The translations under genes and the position numbers were made by a program. Below, one piece after another: positions 47,995 through 56,862 of a stretch of 64,000 bases of DNA. Position 1 is the stretch's first letter. Every line of letters starts with the position of its first letter. The DNA is from Novosphingobium sp. 28-62-57. GTDB lineage: Bacteria; Pseudomonadota; Alphaproteobacteria; Sphingomonadales; Sphingomonadaceae. The DNA lies in contig NCGO01000006.1 in the NCBI GenBank assembly GCA_002256985.1, positions 94,551 to 158,550 of the forward strand, given 5' to 3'. The notes beneath the pieces were generated by a model. The model did not search any database and had not been told where the DNA came from. It saw nothing but the letters and a program-made list of their open reading frames with translations.

Positions 47995-50280
47995 ATGGCG
48001 ATAGACACGACTGAACCCGATCCGTTCGACGCAATCGTCGATGCCCCGTTCGATTCTGCGCTGTCAGAGCGCTATCTTGTCTATGCGCTGAGCACGATCA
48101 CCGCGCGCTCGCTGCCCGATTTGCGCGATGGGCTGAAGCCAGTGCACCGCCGCTTGCTGTGGGCGATGCGGCAGTTGAAGCTGAACCCCACCGACGCGTT
48201 CAAGAAATCGGCGCGCGTGGTGGGCGATGTGATCGGCAAGTATCACCCGCATGGCGATTCCAGCGTTTATGATGCGATGGTCCGCCTCGCGCAGGATTGG
48301 GCCCTGCGCTATCCGCTGGTCGAGGGGCAGGGCAACTTCGGCAATATCGATGGCGATAATGCGGCGGCCTATCGCTACACCGAAGCGCGGCTGACCAAGA
48401 CCGCGATGCAATTGATGGCCGGGCTGGATGAAGGCACGGTCAACTTCATTCCGACCTACAATGGCGAGGATGAGGAGCCGGAGATCTTTCCGGGCCTGTT
48501 CCCGAACCTTCTGGCCAATGGTTCCAGCGGGATCGCGGTGGGCATGGCCACCAATATCCCGAGCCACAATGTGGCCGAGATCATCGATGCCGCGCTGCTG
48601 CTGATTGACAATCCCCACGCTGAACACAGCCAGTTGATGGAAGTGTTCCATGGGCCGGACCTGCCGACCGGCGGCATTGTGGTTGATAGTCCGGCGGTGA
48701 TTTCCAACGCTTATGAAACCGGGCGCGGTGCCATTCGGGTGCGGGCGCGCTTTTCCACCGGGCGCGACGAGGCTGGGAACTGGGAGGAGACCGGCGTTGA
48801 AAAGCTGGGCAGCGGCCAATGGCAACTGGTCGTCTCCGAAATCCCCTACATGGTGCAGAAGGGCAAGCTGATCGAGCAGATCGCGCAGCTGATCGCCGAC
48901 AAAAAGCTGCCGATCCTGGAAGACGTGCGCGACGAATCTGACGAGGTGATCCGGCTGGTGCTGGTGCCCAAGAGCCGCAATGTCGACCCTGAATTGCTGA
49001 AGGAATCGCTCTACAAGCTGACCGATCTGGAAACGCGGTTCGGCCTGAACCTTAACGTGCTGGATTCGCGGCGGACACCCGGCGTGCTGGGGCTGAAGCT
49101 GGTGCTGCAGGAATGGGTGATCAGCCAGATCGACATCCTGCTGCGCCGTTCGCAGCACCGGCTCGATAAGATCGCGAACCGGCTGGAGCTGCTGGGCGGC
49201 TATATCATCGCCTATCTCAACCTTGACCGGATCATCGAAATCATCCGCACCGAGGACGAGCCCAAGCCGGTCATGATGGCCGAATTCGAGCTGACCGACC
49301 GGCAGGCCGAGGCGATCCTCAACATGCGGCTGCGGTCCTTGCGCAAGCTGGAGGAAATGGAGCTGCGCAAGGAGCGCGACGGGTTGCTGGCTGAGCAGGA
49401 AGAGCTGCAAAAGCTGCTTGATGATCCCAAGCTCCAGAAAAGGCGGCTGAAGGCTGATCTGAAAAAGCTCCGCAAGGATTACGCCGAGGACACCGTGCTG
49501 GGGCGGCGGCGCACGACGATTGCCGAAGCTGCGCCAACGCGCGAATTCAACATGGACGCGATGATCGAGAAGGAGCCGGTGACGGTGATCCTGTCGGCCA
49601 AAGGCTGGATCAGGGCGGCCAAGGGGCATTTGCCGCTGGACGGCGATTTCAAGTTCAAAGAGGGCGATGGCCCCGCCTTTGCGTTCCATGGTCAGACCAC
49701 CGACAAGCTGCTGGTGGCAGTGGACAACGGGCGGTTCTATACGGTGGGGGCCGACAAATTGCCCGGCGCGCGGGGCTTTGGTGAGCCGATCCGCACGATG
49801 GTAGACATCGATTCCGATGCGCAGATCGTCAGCGTGGTGATCTACAAGCCCAAGGGGCAGTTGCTGCTGGCAGCCAATACCGGGCGCGGCTTTGCGGCCG
49901 AGATGGACGAGCTGCTGGCCGAAACGCGCAAGGGCCGCGGTGTGGTTTCGACCAAGCCGGGGGTGAAGCTGATGGCGGTGCGCGAGATTGCTGCAGAGCA
50001 CGATCACGTGGCAGTGATCGGGCAGAACCGCAAGCTGGTTATCTTCGCGCTTTCCGAAGTGCCGCTGCTGGCCAAGGGGCAGGGCGTGACCCTGCAGCGC
50101 TACAAGGACGGCGAGATGGCCGACGTCATCACGCTGCGGCTGGAGGATGGCCTTAGCTGGACCATGGGCGGCGAAAGCGGCCGCACGCGGGTGGAAAAGG
50201 ACCTGCTGCCATGGAAGGTCGCGCGCGGCGCGGCTGGCCGGCTGCCACCAAACGGCTTTCCGCGGGACAACAAGTTCTGA
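47995..50280 (+). CDS. parC: DNA topoisomerase IV subunit A
   Basis: The 761-residue protein has the type IIA A-subunit layout: [19 protein letters not shown] near residue 40, the quinolone-pocket segment [14 protein letters not shown] (Ser89, Asp93), the catalytic Tyr in AYRYTEARL near 123, a coiled-coil gate and a shortened beta-propeller CTD. The length and CTD favour ParC over GyrA. It decatenates daughter chromosomes. Its end marks the start of a low-coding region. Confidence 0.93.
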   Translation: MAIDTTEPDPFDAIVDAPFDSALSERYLVYALSTITARSLPDLRDGLKPVHRRLLWAMRQLKLNPTDAFKKSARVVGDVIGKYHPHGDSSVYDAMVRLAQDWALRYPLVEGQGNFGNIDGDNAAAYRYTEARLTKTAMQLMAGLDEGTVNFIPTYNGEDEEPEIFPGLFPNLLANGSSGIAVGMATNIPSHNVAEIIDAALLLIDNPHAEHSQLMEVFHGPDLPTGGIVVDSPAVISNAYETGRGAIRVRARFSTGRDEAGNWEETGVEKLGSGQWQLVVSEIPYMVQKGKLIEQIAQLIADKKLPILEDVRDESDEVIRLVLVPKSRNVDPELLKESLYKLTDLETRFGLNLNVLDSRRTPGVLGLKLVLQEWVISQIDILLRRSQHRLDKIANRLELLGGYIIAYLNLDRIIEIIRTEDEPKPVMMAEFELTDRQAEAILNMRLRSLRKLEEMELRKERDGLLAEQEELQKLLDDPKLQKRRLKADLKKLRKDYAEDTVLGRRRTTIAEAAPTREFNMDAMIEKEPVTVILSAKGWIRAAKGHLPLDGDFKFKEGDGPAFAFHGQTTDKLLVAVDNGRFYTVGADKLPGARGFGEPIRTMVDIDSDAQIVSVVIYKPKGQLLLAANTGRGFAAEMDELLAETRKGRGVVSTKPGVKLMAVREIAAEHDHVAVIGQNRKLVIFALSEVPLLAKGQGVTLQRYKDGEMADVITLRLEDGLSWTMGGESGRTRVEKDLLPWKVARGAAGRLPPNGFPRDNKF

Positions 50281-50960
50281 GCGGTTCGCGCAGGCGGTTG
50301 AGAACCGCCTGGAAGTGCCGGATCGTGCCGACTATGGCGAGGGGAAAGCCCCTGTAGCTCAAGATGTTGCGCCACTCCCGCAGGAGTTTTGGTGCCAGAA
50401 GAGGACTCGCATCTAAATATATTTTGCGTTGTATAACAGCAACATATGCGATGTTGTTTTTACAAAGGCCCACAGAAAGGCCCGCATTTCAATGTGGGCT
50501 CGAGGTTCGAGTCTTTTCATGGGACTCTAATCTTCACAAAACGGCAGATTTCCGCCATTCACGTACCGTGAACGAAAGAAGAAAATTCGACATTTCAGGG
50601 ACCGAAAGGCCCGCAGAAAAATGTTCCTGAAACGTTCCAGTTTGCCCTGCTTCGTCTCATGGAGTGTCTATTGGTCGGCGGCTTGTCTTTGCGTCATTTG
50701 CAATCAGACATCGCGTGCCGTCCTGGCTGCCCCCATCAGAGTTGCCGATCATGGTCCGCTTCAGTCACCATAACTCGCCAGCCATTGGCCGGGTTCTTTG
50801 ACCACTCGCTGACCATTCACCAGGTTCCGTCCGTCGGCCTCCTGGATCACGCGGATGTCAACGTCCCGCTCAACTAGAGCCATAGCAAAACTGTCGCGCT
50901 GCGCATGGGGCCGACCCCCTTCTTGATGCCAGCGACCTCGGCCGCCTCCCGAAAAGCGCG
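50281..50960. other. Intergenic region, no gene supported
   Basis: About 680 bases after parC with a lower GC content than the flanks. Short frames are present, but none has a ribosome site, a family resemblance I would defend, or a consistent codon use. No tRNA or terminator was recognised. It is the left edge of the presumed island. Confidence 0.6.
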
Positions 50961-50978
50961 ATGTAACGGCTATGACGA

Positions 50979-51143
50979 GATCGGAAAACACGCGAGGAGG
51001 CCCGGCAGGACGTATTCGATTACATCGAGATGTTCTAAAACCCGATGCGCAAGCACGTCAGGAACGGGCTTCAGCCACCTGCCGGGTTCCAACGACAGCA
51101 GTTTGTGAAAGTGAAAGGCGTCGAGAAAACTAGGGGCTATTGA
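50979..51143 (+). pseudogene. IS3-family transposase (OrfB) C-terminal remnant
   Basis: Reading the frame through 50991 gives TREEARQDVFDYIEMF, a stop (TAA 51036-51038) and then NPMRKHVRNGLQPPAGFQRQ, with the end VEKTRGY and TGA at 51141-51143. This is the conserved C-terminus of IS3-group transposases, in which F-Y-N-P is expected, so the stop replaced the Tyr codon. The upstream two-thirds of the gene are absent. Confidence 0.8.
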
Positions 51144-51159
51144 AGGATCGACTGACAGT

Positions 51160-51510
51160 TCATGCACTGTCTGCGCTCCGCAGACTATCGGGTAAATTGC
51201 GTGCGCTTGGAATTCAAATCGATAAGGCTGAAGGCCCGGATCCAAGCGTGGCACCGGAGCGGAGAAACCTCTCGCCGGCTGGCTAAGATCCTTTTGATTG
51301 GCCCAATCACCGCGTGGCGGCATCTTCGTTTTTCGGATCAGGACGCCAGTTTGTGGCATGGCTTTGGGCCGACACCTAGGCCGCACAGCTTTTCCGGCAA
51401 ACCAGTTACTTCGGGGAATATCCAGCAAGGTGATGGCTACCTGCGCCTATGCCTCGTCTTGTAGGCGACAACAATTGCGGCGCTCCGCGGCCCGCAAATC
51501 TTTGTGAAGC
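51160..51510 (+). pseudogene. IS110-family transposase C-terminal remnant, frameshifted
   Basis: Pieces in two or three frames line up with the Transposase_20 region of IS110/IS1111 elements: IQAWHRSGETSRRLAKI, IGPITA, then SGRQFVAWL in another frame, GPTPRPHSFSGKPV and GDGYLRLCLV, a stop, and ATTIAALR. At least two frameshifts and one stop are needed, so it is dead. It follows the IS3 remnant directly. Confidence 0.75.
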
Positions 51511-52010
51511 TCTGGTCCTAGATTATCCAGCAAGGGTGAGGGCAGCAACGGCATTCTGAGTGTATTTTCGATCGGGATGTCGCCCAGACTGCGAAGGTTC
51601 GCCCCGTCTCGAAGTCCACATTTTTTGTGCACGCAGGCAAACGCACGTCGGCAGAAGAAGCCTATTCTATCCTGCTAGTGCGAGGTGGCATTCAAATTTG
51701 CACAAAGCGACAAGAAGTGAAAGGCTGTCGAGCTTTCTCTGAGGCCGCCCCTGAGTGACACTGTTCGCGTACGAGTGTCCTGACTTCCTGGAACGAGAAC
51801 GCACACCGTATATTGTGCTATTCGTCGATCGCCTCGCGGTTCACTCTCAGCCAAGTGTAATTACGATGATGCTTGTCATTATTTTTCGTTGCATCTGAAA
51901 CTGTGCTATCATAGTTTTTAATGGCGTAGCGAAGAAGTGCTGCGTCGAGGCCTGAGAACCTTGCTCTGGTAGCTTTCCCGTTTCTGCCGTCGCAAGCGGC
52001 CGGATCGCCC
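51511..52010. other. Intergenic region, no gene supported
   Basis: About 500 AT-richer bases between the IS110 remnant and the sigma-factor gene. It probably holds the promoter of the sigma-FecR genes near its right end, but no promoter pattern is convincing. No other feature was recognised. Confidence 0.5.
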
Positions 52011-52016
52011 TTGTCC

Positions 52017-52673
52017 ATGTCCAAGTCCTTCGGGGCCAAAGGCAACGGCGCATGTCTCCAGACGTGTTCTCAGGATCCGGCCAACCGCCGGAATGCCTCG
52101 CGGGCTGGGACTTGGCGTTTGACAAAACCTCTTGCAGCAAAGGCAGGCCATGACTGCAATGGCCAGAATGCCGCAGAAGCTCGTCCACCCGACGTGGCAG
52201 CTATTGAGGCTGAATACCGCCACTCACGCCCCTCGCTGCTGCGCAAACTCGCTCGTAAGACCGGCATGACTATGGCGGAGGATCTCGTTCAGCAGGTGTT
52301 CCTGCGTCTCATGGTGAGCCGCCAGCGCCAGATCGATAACTTGTCCGGCTACGTGCGCGTTGCTACAGACAACGCGAGGAAAGACCTTGTCAGGCAGGAG
52401 TTGCGCCAGCACCGTCACAGCCATGAGCCGTTTGAGGATATACATCCGGGATCCGATTTCCAGTCGCAACTAGAAGCGCGCGATCGCCTTGCCCGGCTCG
52501 AACAGGCGCTTGCCCGACTTAAGCCACTAACGCGAAACATCTTCCTTGCCCGCCGGCTCGATGGTTATAGCTATGCCGAGATCGCAGAACAGACGGGGTT
52601 GAGCGTGCGGGGCGTGGAGAAACAGATGAGTCGGGCGCTCAAGGCTCTGGCGCGGCATCTCGCCGAGGATTGA
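52017..52673 (+). CDS. FecI-type ECF sigma factor
   Basis: The protein is up to 218 residues from ATG at 52017; the first 60 are not sigma-like, and a GTG at 52194 could be the true start. Region 2 is MAEDLVQQVFLRLMVSRQRQ, then LSGYVRVATDNARKDLVRQE; region 4 is LTRNIFLARRLDGYSYAEIA and GLSVRGVEKQMSRALKAL. With FecR and a TonB receptor downstream it forms a cell-surface signalling set. Its target is probably the receptor/isopeptidase operon. Confidence 0.88.
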   Translation: MSKSFGAKGNGACLQTCSQDPANRRNASRAGTWRLTKPLAAKAGHDCNGQNAAEARPPDVAAIEAEYRHSRPSLLRKLARKTGMTMAEDLVQQVFLRLMVSRQRQIDNLSGYVRVATDNARKDLVRQELRQHRHSHEPFEDIHPGSDFQSQLEARDRLARLEQALARLKPLTRNIFLARRLDGYSYAEIAEQTGLSVRGVEKQMSRALKALARHLAED

Positions 52674-52679
52674 CCGCGC

Positions 52680-53642
52680 GTGACGAGACAACCCATTCCC
52701 AACAAGATCCGCGATGAAGCGGCAGAGTGGCTGGCGCGCAACGAGAATGCCGGTCAATCGCGCGCACCCGGTTTCGAAGCGTGGCTTGCCAGCGACCTGC
52801 GACATCGTCTCGCGTACGCCGAAGTGGAGCGCGCGTGGCGCGATAGCCTGGCCCTGGATCAGAGCCCCCTTGGCCAGGAGCGCAAGCTGACCCGTGCACC
52901 GTTGCACCTGCAACGCAGCACACAGCTCGCCGCCGTCGGCGCATGCCTGTTGCTTGGCATGGGATTGCTGACAATGCGGCTTTCAGGGAACCACCCGGTC
53001 TTCGGCGTTGGAACCACCGTTGAAGCCAAGACATATGTCACGGCAGCAGGCGAAACGCGGACATGGCATCTCGTCGATGGAAGTTCCTTGACGCTGAAAG
53101 GGCTCAGCAAGGCGCGAACCGATATCACGCCTGCCAGCCGCCAAGTGACGATCGATGGCGGTCGCGTTCGCATCCGTGTGGCTCGGCGCGACAAACATGC
53201 AATGCAGATCATCGGTGCCGGCACCAGAATCGAAAGTGTCGAAGGTGCAGTGGACATTGTACTTGTGGAGAATGGTCTGAGCGTCGAGGTCGTTGATGGC
53301 GATGTTCAGGTGCAGAGCGCCGAAGGCGCTCGGCACACACTTGGCCGCGGGTCTCACATGATCGAAACTGGGCCATCTGTGCCCAAACATCGCTCCGGGC
53401 GAATCGGTTCGGCACAACCTGCCATGACGACCGGTGACCGCATATCTTTGGGAGAAGCGGTCAGCCTGCTCAACGCGCGCAATGGCCTACAGCTTCGCCT
53501 CGCAAGTCCTGCGCTGGCCGACAGGACTCTGGCAGGTGCCATTCGCCTCGACGATCCAGAAGGTTTTGCGAGGATTCTTGAGGCCTTGGGCGGAATTTCG
53601 GTAACGCGGCGCGCCGACGTGTTAGTGATCGACACAGCCTGA
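52680..53642 (+). CDS. FecR-family anti-sigma/sigma regulator
   Basis: The 320-residue protein starts GTG 6 bases after the sigma-factor stop. Residues 1-60 form the cytosolic sigma-binding domain (DEAAEWLARNENAGQS, HRLAYAEVERAW). A membrane helix lies at about 82-102 (LAAVGACLLLGMGLLTMRL). The periplasmic FecR domain (about 110-215, GETRTWHLVDGSSLTLKGLS) is followed by an STN-like C-terminal domain (SLGEAVSLLNARNG). It should read the signal passed by the TonB receptor STN domain. Confidence 0.9.
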   Translation: MTRQPIPNKIRDEAAEWLARNENAGQSRAPGFEAWLASDLRHRLAYAEVERAWRDSLALDQSPLGQERKLTRAPLHLQRSTQLAAVGACLLLGMGLLTMRLSGNHPVFGVGTTVEAKTYVTAAGETRTWHLVDGSSLTLKGLSKARTDITPASRQVTIDGGRVRIRVARRDKHAMQIIGAGTRIESVEGAVDIVLVENGLSVEVVDGDVQVQSAEGARHTLGRGSHMIETGPSVPKHRSGRIGSAQPAMTTGDRISLGEAVSLLNARNGLQLRLASPALADRTLAGAIRLDDPEGFARILEALGGISVTRRADVLVIDTA

Positions 53643-53891
53643 AGCCTCCTGACCCCCTCGAGAATCTGTCGATGATCCTTGGGTTGTCCGACCGGCGGCT
53701 CATCTCCCTGCGAGAGCACTCTTTCGCTTCCCGGACAGAGGAAAGGAGGCGGTGGATCGGTGCGCGCTGACGGCTCGGCATGATCTCAACAAGTAGCGGT
53801 GGATACCCTGACCGGCTGCGGGCCGTCGGCTAACATGAGTGCCGGAAAAAATTCTGGCGGGTGTATTTGCGCGATGGCGTCCCAACCGATG

Positions 53892-53913
53892 CGCGTCCCT
53901 TGAGACGGACGCG
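53892..53913 (+). promoter_or_regulatory. Leader hairpin before the TonB receptor ribosome site
   Basis: CGCGTCC at 53892-53898 pairs with GGACGCG at 53907-53913 and abuts the ribosome-binding AGGGAGG. It could affect translation of the receptor. The function is a guess. Confidence 0.4.
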
Positions 53914-53925
53914 AGGGAGGCAATC

Positions 53926-56862
53926 ATGACGTTCAAGACATCAACGCATGCCAGGGTCATCGCAATGCTGACGGCACCTTTTGTGGCGGCAGCGACGGCG
54001 GGCGCGCAGGAGACCGATACCTTTACGCTGGACCTGCCGGCGCAGGCCATGGCGCGATCGCTGCACGATCTTGCCGCCAAAGCCGGTGCGACCATCGTCG
54101 CAGACGACAAGCTTGTGGCGGGCCGCACTGCTCCGGCAGTGCAGGGGAACTACACTCTCGTTGGCGCGCTTGGCAAAATCCTCGAGGGCTCGGGACTTCA
54201 GGGCATCGCGACTGGACAGGGATACGCAATCCGCCCTGCAGCATCGGCCATGGCAAAGCGTGGTGCATCCGCAGAAAGCGGTACTGACGATATTGTGGTA
54301 ACCGGCACGCGCATTCGGGGTTCGGCACCGGCGGGCGCTGCCGTGATCGCGATCGACCGCAAGGCCATCGAGGAAAGCGGCCGGGCAACGGTGCAGGACC
54401 TTGTCTCGGTCCTTCCGCAGAACTTCGGGGGAGGGCCCAACGAAGGCACGCTCGGCTTTACCCAGCGGAACAATGCCAATGCCAACATTGGTTCCGGTGC
54501 CAGCATCAACTTGCGCGGCCTTGGCACGACCTCGACCCTGACGCTCGTCGATGGTAATCGCCTGGCGCTGGGAGCCGCGAGCTCCACCGTCGACATCTCA
54601 CTGATTCCGGCCAGTGCGATCGAACACATCGAAGTCCTCGCAGATGGTGCGTCAGCCATCTACGGCTCCGATGCTGTTGCAGGCGTAGTCAACGTGCGCC
54701 TGCGGCGCGGATATGAAGGGGCCGAGACATCCTTTCGGGTCGGTATCGCCGACGGCTTCAGCGATATCCAGACAAGCCAGTTGGCGGGTCTGCGCTGGAA
54801 CAGCGGCAGCCTGATGGCGGCCTACGAATACTACCGGCGCGACCGCCTCGACGCCCAGGATCGTGACTATGCAACGGAGGACCTTACCCGCTTTGGTGGC
54901 CCTGACTATCGTCAGGCATTTGCCAATCCTGGCACGATAACTGCAGCCAATGGCGCCATCTTCGGCATACCGGCAGGACAGGATGGTAGGGCGCTGCAGG
55001 CAAACGATCTGCTAGCCGGAGTGCGCAACCTTGGCGACGGCCGGCGCCTGACCGATATCCTGCCACACACACGCAGACACGCGGGCGTCATCGCGCTCGA
55101 ACAGGACCTGTCATCCTGGCTGACCATGCGGCTTCAGGGTTTTGCCGCCGACCGCCGCTCTGACCAGCGTTACATCGTCTTTGGATCGCAAGTTACGGTG
55201 CCCGTGAGCAACCCGTTCTATGTCGATCCGATCGGAACGGGTCAGCCGGTTAGCGTCGGTTATGATTTTCGCGACGATCTCGGTCCGAATGTCAATCGTT
55301 CGCACGTCACCAACTGGACGATTGCAGGCGCGCTGGAAGCACACTTCGGTGCATGGCGTGGAGAGGCATACGGCAATCAAGGCGTCCAGCATGAAGAACT
55401 CCTGCGGGACAATCTCGTCAATCGCGCACGGCTTGCGCAGGCTCTCGCCGATCCCGATCCGGCCAAGGCTTTCAATGTGTTCGGTGATGGCTCGCACACC
55501 AGCGCAGCTACCATCGCCTATGTGCGCGGATCATCACTGACCAGTGCACGCTCGCGCCAGAGCACCGCCGGTCTCAAGTTCGATGGGCCGCTCCTCGCGC
55601 TTCCAGGTGGCGCGCTGACGCTGGCATTCGGAGGAGAATATCGCGAGGAGGCATACGGTTCGCGCAGCCTCGCAGATGAGACGACTCTTGCTCCGGTCGC
55701 CAGCGGTGACAATGGTTACCCTCTTGCGCGCAACGTGATTGCGGGATTTGCTGAACTCCGCGCACCGCTGGTCGGTCCGGAGCAAGATATTGCCGGCATG
55801 CATCGGCTCGACCTGTCGATGGCAGGACGCATCGAGCGCTACTCGGATTTCGGGACGACGACCAATCCCAAGATCGGACTGACCTGGGAGCCGGTGCGGG
55901 GACTTGCGTTGCGAGGCTCCTACGGGACCTCGTTTCGTGCACCTGGCTTCTTCGACGTGCGCCAGGGTCCGGGTCTCAGCCAGGTCGTGCCGATACCCGT
56001 CACAGACCCCGGCTCACCTTCGGGAAGTAGCAATGTCATTGCCCTGTTCGGCAATGATCCCGGGATCGGCCCGGAGCGCGCCCGGACATGGACGGCGGGC
56101 TTCGACCTCAAACCTTCTACGATGCCCGGGCTTTCCATGAGTGCCACGTGGTTTGACATTTCCTACACGGACCGCATCTTCAATCCGGCGGTCGACGCCT
56201 TCACCTTCCTTGCCCAGCGTTCGCGCTACGAGCCACTCATCACGGCCAATCCGTCGTCAGCGCAAGTGGCAAGCTTCTATGCGAGCCCCGATTTCAGCAA
56301 TCCTTTCGGCATTGCTGCGGGCTCGATCCGATACGTAATCGATGCACGCAACGCCAACCTGGCGCGCAACCATCTCGACGGGATAGATTTTGATCTCAGT
56401 TACCGCCACGAGACGGCCAGAAGTGCGCTTTCGCTTGGCGCATCGGGGAGCTGGCTGTTCCACCTGACGCAGCAGTTGACGTCGGCTGCTCCACCCACGC
56501 AAGCCTTGGGGACGATCGGCAACCCGGTGCGCTATCGTTTGCGCGGGCGCGCCGGGTTCGAACAGGATGGATTCGGTGCGACAGCCTTCGTCAATCACAT
56601 GGCGGGCTATCGCAATACTGCGGTGGCACCGGTCGAGTCGGTTGCAAGCTGGACGACTGTTGATCTTACGCTTTCCAAACGGTTCGGAGAGGAAGCCGGG
56701 GCCATGGCGGGCACGCGCTTTGCCTTGAGCATCACCAACCTTTTCGATCGTGATCCTCCCTATGTGAACAATCGCACGCCGTTCAGTGCAGCCGGCTTCG
56801 ATCCCGAGCAGGCAAGCGCAGTTGGACGGTTTGTCGCAGTGCAGGTGACGAAGTCATGGTAA
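53926..56862 (+). CDS. TonB-dependent receptor with STN signalling domain, lasso-peptide locus
   Basis: The protein is 978 residues from ATG at 53926 (GAGGGAGG upstream). After a signal peptide ending TAGAQ comes the STN domain at about 28-105 (FTLDLPAQAMARSLHDLAAK), then a TonB box DIVVTGTRI and a plug with VQDLVSVLPQNFGG and LVDGNRLALGAASS. The barrel ends in VQVTKSW. The STN domain marks a transducer for FecR/FecI. Its stop overlaps the isopeptidase start by 7 bases, so it most likely imports the lasso peptide cleaved by that enzyme. Confidence 0.92.
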   Translation: MTFKTSTHARVIAMLTAPFVAAATAGAQETDTFTLDLPAQAMARSLHDLAAKAGATIVADDKLVAGRTAPAVQGNYTLVGALGKILEGSGLQGIATGQGYAIRPAASAMAKRGASAESGTDDIVVTGTRIRGSAPAGAAVIAIDRKAIEESGRATVQDLVSVLPQNFGGGPNEGTLGFTQRNNANANIGSGASINLRGLGTTSTLTLVDGNRLALGAASSTVDISLIPASAIEHIEVLADGASAIYGSDAVAGVVNVRLRRGYEGAETSFRVGIADGFSDIQTSQLAGLRWNSGSLMAAYEYYRRDRLDAQDRDYATEDLTRFGGPDYRQAFANPGTITAANGAIFGIPAGQDGRALQANDLLAGVRNLGDGRRLTDILPHTRRHAGVIALEQDLSSWLTMRLQGFAADRRSDQRYIVFGSQVTVPVSNPFYVDPIGTGQPVSVGYDFRDDLGPNVNRSHVTNWTIAGALEAHFGAWRGEAYGNQGVQHEELLRDNLVNRARLAQALADPDPAKAFNVFGDGSHTSAATIAYVRGSSLTSARSRQSTAGLKFDGPLLALPGGALTLAFGGEYREEAYGSRSLADETTLAPVASGDNGYPLARNVIAGFAELRAPLVGPEQDIAGMHRLDLSMAGRIERYSDFGTTTNPKIGLTWEPVRGLALRGSYGTSFRAPGFFDVRQGPGLSQVVPIPVTDPGSPSGSSNVIALFGNDPGIGPERARTWTAGFDLKPSTMPGLSMSATWFDISYTDRIFNPAVDAFTFLAQRSRYEPLITANPSSAQVASFYASPDFSNPFGIAAGSIRYVIDARNANLARNHLDGIDFDLSYRHETARSALSLGASGSWLFHLTQQLTSAAPPTQALGTIGNPVRYRLRGRAGFEQDGFGATAFVNHMAGYRNTAVAPVESVASWTTVDLTLSKRFGEEAGAMAGTRFALSITNLFDRDPPYVNNRTPFSAAGFDPEQASAVGRFVAVQVTKSW

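Noticed and set aside
50481-50560. GGTTCGAGTC-like stretch suggesting a tRNA or tmRNA 3' end after parC
   Set aside because: No acceptor stem, anticodon arm or CCA context could be folded around it.
50761-50991. Minus-strand frame with RPHAQRDSFAMALVERDVDIRVIQE, reminiscent of the HxxR box of tyrosine recombinases
   Set aside because: The following LLGH-type segment and the catalytic Tyr are missing, there is no ribosome site, and the match is short. It could be a decayed integrase, but I cannot support it.
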